Assembly (NCBI GenBank): GCA_025056865.1
Contig: JANWVO010000043.1
Location: 1 to 55,082, forward strand
Origin: Bryobacteraceae bacterium
GTDB lineage: Bacteria > Acidobacteriota > Terriglobia > Bryobacterales > Bryobacteraceae
Direction: 5' to 3'
DNA length: 55,082 nt
Shown here: one piece after another, positions 53,232 to 55,082 of the stretch
How positions within the stretch are numbered: the first letter of the stretch is position 1
How the letters are laid out: each line of letters starts with the position of its first letter
Position numbers and translations under genes: made by a program
The notes under the pieces: generated by a model
The model's database searches: none
The model's input: the letters and a program-made list of their open reading frames with translations, nothing else
Told to the model about the DNA's origin: nothing

Positions 53232-54062
53232 ATGGGCGCATCTCCGCATGCAGAGCTGCCGAAGCAGCCGATTGAGGGTGTCCGCAACCTGATCGCCATC
53301 GGGTCAGGCAAGGGCGGCGTCGGCAAGACCACGGTGGCCGTGAACCTGGCCATCGCGCTGGCGAAGCTCGGCCACAAGACGGGGCTTCTGGATGCCGACG
53401 TCTACGGACCCAACGTGCCGCTGATGATGGGCATCTGCGAGGCGCCCTATGCGATCGGCAACCGCATCCAGCCGCTGGAGCAGCATGGCATCCGGCTGAT
53501 GTCGATGGGCTTTCTGAACCCCGGCGACAAGCCGCTGATCTGGCGCGGACCCATGCTGCACAGCGTGATGCAGTCTTTCATCCGGCAGGTGGACTGGGGC
53601 GAGCTGGACTACCTCCTTGTCGACCTGCCGCCGGGCACGGGCGACGTGGCGCTGAGCCTGATCCAGACCGTGCCGATTACCGGCGCGGTCGTGGTCTCTA
53701 CGCCCTCCGAGGTGGCGCTGGAGGACGGGCGCAAGGCGGTGCTGATGTTTCAGCAGGTGAAGGTGGAGCTGCTGGGCATCGTCGAGAATATGAGCTACCT
53801 GCTGGTGCCCGAGACCGGCCAGAAACTGGATGTGTTCGGCCAGGGAGGCGGACGGCGGACCGCAGAGGCGATGGGCGTGCCGTTTCTGGGCGAGCTGCCG
53901 CTGAACCCGCAGGTCAGACTGGGCGGGGACACGGGCCGTCCGGTGGCGCTGGCAGGGCCGGACGATCCTCATGCGGCGCCTTTCTACGACCTTGCGCGGC
54001 GCGTCATCGACCGCGTGGAATCGCTGGAGCGCAAGGCGCCCACGATGACCATCGAGGATTGA
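53232..54062 (+). CDS. Mrp/NBP35-family P-loop ATPase lacking the CxxC motif
   Basis: 276 residues. The deviant Walker A GKGGVGKTT (26-34), LLDADVYGPNVPLMMGI, LLVDLPPGTGDVALSL and VENMSYL are diagnostic of Mrp/ApbC/NBP35 ATPases, which carry and insert iron-sulfur clusters. The usual cluster ligands, C-x-x-C just after ENMSY, are replaced by VPET (192-195) in YLLVPETGQKLDVFGQGGG. The N-terminal MIP18-like (DUF59) domain is also absent. It may be a non-canonical paralogue that no longer holds a cluster at this site, or another scaffold ATPase. It follows the hydrolase gene by 9 bp. Confidence 0.85.
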   Translation: MGASPHAELPKQPIEGVRNLIAIGSGKGGVGKTTVAVNLAIALAKLGHKTGLLDADVYGPNVPLMMGICEAPYAIGNRIQPLEQHGIRLMSMGFLNPGDKPLIWRGPMLHSVMQSFIRQVDWGELDYLLVDLPPGTGDVALSLIQTVPITGAVVVSTPSEVALEDGRKAVLMFQQVKVELLGIVENMSYLLVPETGQKLDVFGQGGGRRTAEAMGVPFLGELPLNPQVRLGGDTGRPVALAGPDDPHAAPFYDLARRVIDRVESLERKAPTMTIED

Positions 54063-54106
54063 GCGGCGGGAAACGGAAGGCTGGAGAGTGGCGTCCACTG
54101 AGACGT

Positions 54107-54751
54107 ATGCGGCGCGCGGTGCTCTTCCTGACAGCGTGGATGGCGGTCCTGCCCTTCGCGCACGGGCAGTGGGGCCGGGGCTGGCATCCCCGGCATCACA
54201 TTTACACGGGCCTTGGCTTTGCCGTGCCCGGCATGGATCTGACGACGTTTTACCAGAGCGCTTTCCTGTGGAACTTCGGCTACGGCTACAGGCCTCTGAA
54301 GTACTTCCAGGTGGATCTGGGCTATGAGGGCGCCTACAATGCGGCGCGCGTCAAGGACTACATCTACAATCCTGCGGCCGGTTACCTGAGGATCCGCGAC
54401 TTTCAGACGTATCTGCCTCTGGGCGCGCGCGTGGTGGCTCCGTTGGCGGGCGGACGCATCGAGTTCTATGGCGGCGGAGGCGGGTCTTATGTTCGGACGG
54501 CCGAGTCGCTGCGGCAGCCGAGCCAGTGGGTGCGGTTCGAGTGTCCGGACTGCGTTTCGCGCGATGGCTGGGGCTACTTCGCGATGCTCGGCACGGGCAT
54601 TGCGATGAATGCGTCGCAGTCGGTGCGCCTGACCGTGACGACGCGCGTCTACCGGGCCGAGACATCCGGCCCGCCCATCGGCGCCAACCCGGCCATTCAC
54701 ACGCGCGAGCGGTGGGTGAATACCACGTTCGGATTCGCGTTCAGCTTCTGA
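54107..54751 (+). CDS. Small outer-membrane beta-barrel-like exported protein
   Basis: About 214 residues. A signal peptide (MRRAVLFLTAWMAVLPFAHG) is followed by alternating hydrophobic/polar strands with aromatic girdles: HHIYTGLGFAVPG, NFGYGYRPLKYFQVDLGYEG, YLPLGARVVAPL and RIEFYGGGGGSYVRTAES. The end WVNTTFGFAFSF terminates in Phe, as in outer-membrane barrels. A CPDC pair sits in VRFECPDCVSRDGWG. It looks like an eight-stranded OmpA/OmpW-like barrel; function unknown. The start is uncertain because no good Shine-Dalgarno precedes the ATG at 54107. It follows the Mrp gene by 44 bp. Confidence 0.75.
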   Translation: MRRAVLFLTAWMAVLPFAHGQWGRGWHPRHHIYTGLGFAVPGMDLTTFYQSAFLWNFGYGYRPLKYFQVDLGYEGAYNAARVKDYIYNPAAGYLRIRDFQTYLPLGARVVAPLAGGRIEFYGGGGGSYVRTAESLRQPSQWVRFECPDCVSRDGWGYFAMLGTGIAMNASQSVRLTVTTRVYRAETSGPPIGANPAIHTRERWVNTTFGFAFSF

Positions 54752-54902
54752 AGGCTGGCCAGGCTAGATCTGCGGGCTTGCGCCAGCGGCGACAGCCAAA
54801 TGGGTGAAATGGCTGCCCGGGAGGGACCGGTTCCAGCACCTGCATCTCTGCGGGGACGGGAGCCTGCCGGTAGGGAACGCCTGTGCTCCCCGCGTTCGCG
54901 AT

Positions 54903-54932
54903 TTGCCGAACCGGGCACCGCCCGATTACAAT
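54903..54932 (+). promoter_or_regulatory. Promoter of the tRNA-Pro gene
   Basis: TTGCCG (54903-54908), an 18-bp spacer and TACAAT (54927-54932), placing the transcription start a few bases before the mature tRNA at 54944. Confidence 0.6.
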
Positions 54933-54943
54933 GGGAGTTGGCC

Positions 54944-55021
54944 CGGGGCGTGGCTCAGCCTGGTTAGAGCGCCTGGTTCGGGACCAGGAGGTCGGTGGTT
55001 CAAATCCACTCGCCCCGACCA
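54944..55021 (+). tRNA. tRNA-Pro (anticodon CGG)
   Basis: The acceptor stem CGGGGCG (54944-54950) pairs with CGCCCCG (55011-55017). The D-arm is GGCTCAGCCTGGTTAGAGC. The anticodon stem CCTGG/CCAGG holds the loop TTCGGGA with anticodon CGG, which reads CCG. The T-arm contains TTCAAAT. Discriminator A at 55018 is followed by an encoded CCA (55019-55021). Confidence 0.97.
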
Positions 55022-55061
55022 TTCTTCTCCGAGCATTCATCCCTTCCCTGACAGAGCGGCT

Positions 55062-55080
55062 GGGAACCCGCGCGGTTCCC
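55062..55080 (+). terminator. Hairpin after tRNA-Pro, probable terminator cut by window end
   Basis: GGGAACC (55062-55068) pairs with GGTTCCC (55074-55080) around CGCGC. The sequence after it, where a T-tract would lie, is outside the window. Confidence 0.5.
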
Positions 55081-55082
55081 GG

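Noticed and set aside
54741-55040. Minus-strand open frame whose product contains GASGFEPPTSWSRTRRSNQAEP
   Set aside because: This is the well-known artefact of translating the antisense of a tRNA gene; it covers tRNA-Pro exactly.

Overview
This is a chromosomal window from a GC-rich Gram-negative bacterium, most likely an Acidobacteriota member of the Bryobacterales/Solibacter type. That placement is inference. It rests on an Oar-like TonB receptor with a carboxypeptidase-regulatory-like N-terminal domain, a VWFA-related secreted protein of acidobacterial style, a large secreted alpha/beta-hydrolase, GH3 and GH127-like enzymes, and many GTG/TTG starts. I see no prophage, transposase, CRISPR array or rRNA. 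Most long open frames opposite the real genes are high-GC shadows.

Left part (1-14.7 kb): the N-terminus of an Oar-like receptor (cut by the window edge), heme A synthase ctaA beside an unknown polytopic membrane protein, then a divergent glycosyltransferase and a Tat-exported GH127-like enzyme that converge on a GH3 beta-glucosidase. These are followed by a Ca2+/H+ exchanger, an Hsp70-like ATPase preceded by about 530 bp without a gene, a clear terminator, and a NarL-type response regulator with its histidine kinase.

Middle (14.8-35.9 kb): an ABC exporter adaptor plus ATPase without a permease; an ArnT/GT39-like membrane glycosyltransferase; rluD overlapping a VWFA-related protein; a B12-type TonB receptor under a cobalamin riboswitch with a visible promoter; an MFS transporter and GNAT protein; an unusual c-type cytochrome; a ctp-guaA operon whose GMP synthase has a eukaryote-like C-terminus; a MerR regulator; and a small surface-polysaccharide cluster (ATP-grasp, Wzx-like flippase, DegT-like aminotransferase, alpha/alpha-toroid protein), ending with an orphan thiS.

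Right part (35.8-55 kb): one 13-kb complex I operon, nuoA-C-D-E-F-G-H-J-K-L-M-N, driven by a strong sigma70-like promoter and closed by a palindromic terminator. nuoB and nuoI are absent, so the N2, N6a and N6b cluster subunits must come from elsewhere. After the operon come queA (Shine-Dalgarno in the loop of a perfect hairpin), divergent tsaD, a secreted hydrolase, an Mrp/NBP35 ATPase lacking the CxxC iron-sulfur motif, a small outer-membrane-type protein and tRNA-Pro(CGG).

The points I consider most worth following are the split complex I operon, the eukaryote-type GMP synthase, the polysaccharide cluster with its toroid protein and ATP-grasp enzyme, the thioredoxin-like/cytochrome c fusion without a distal Met ligand, and the RNA structures at nuoA, queA and the B12 receptor.
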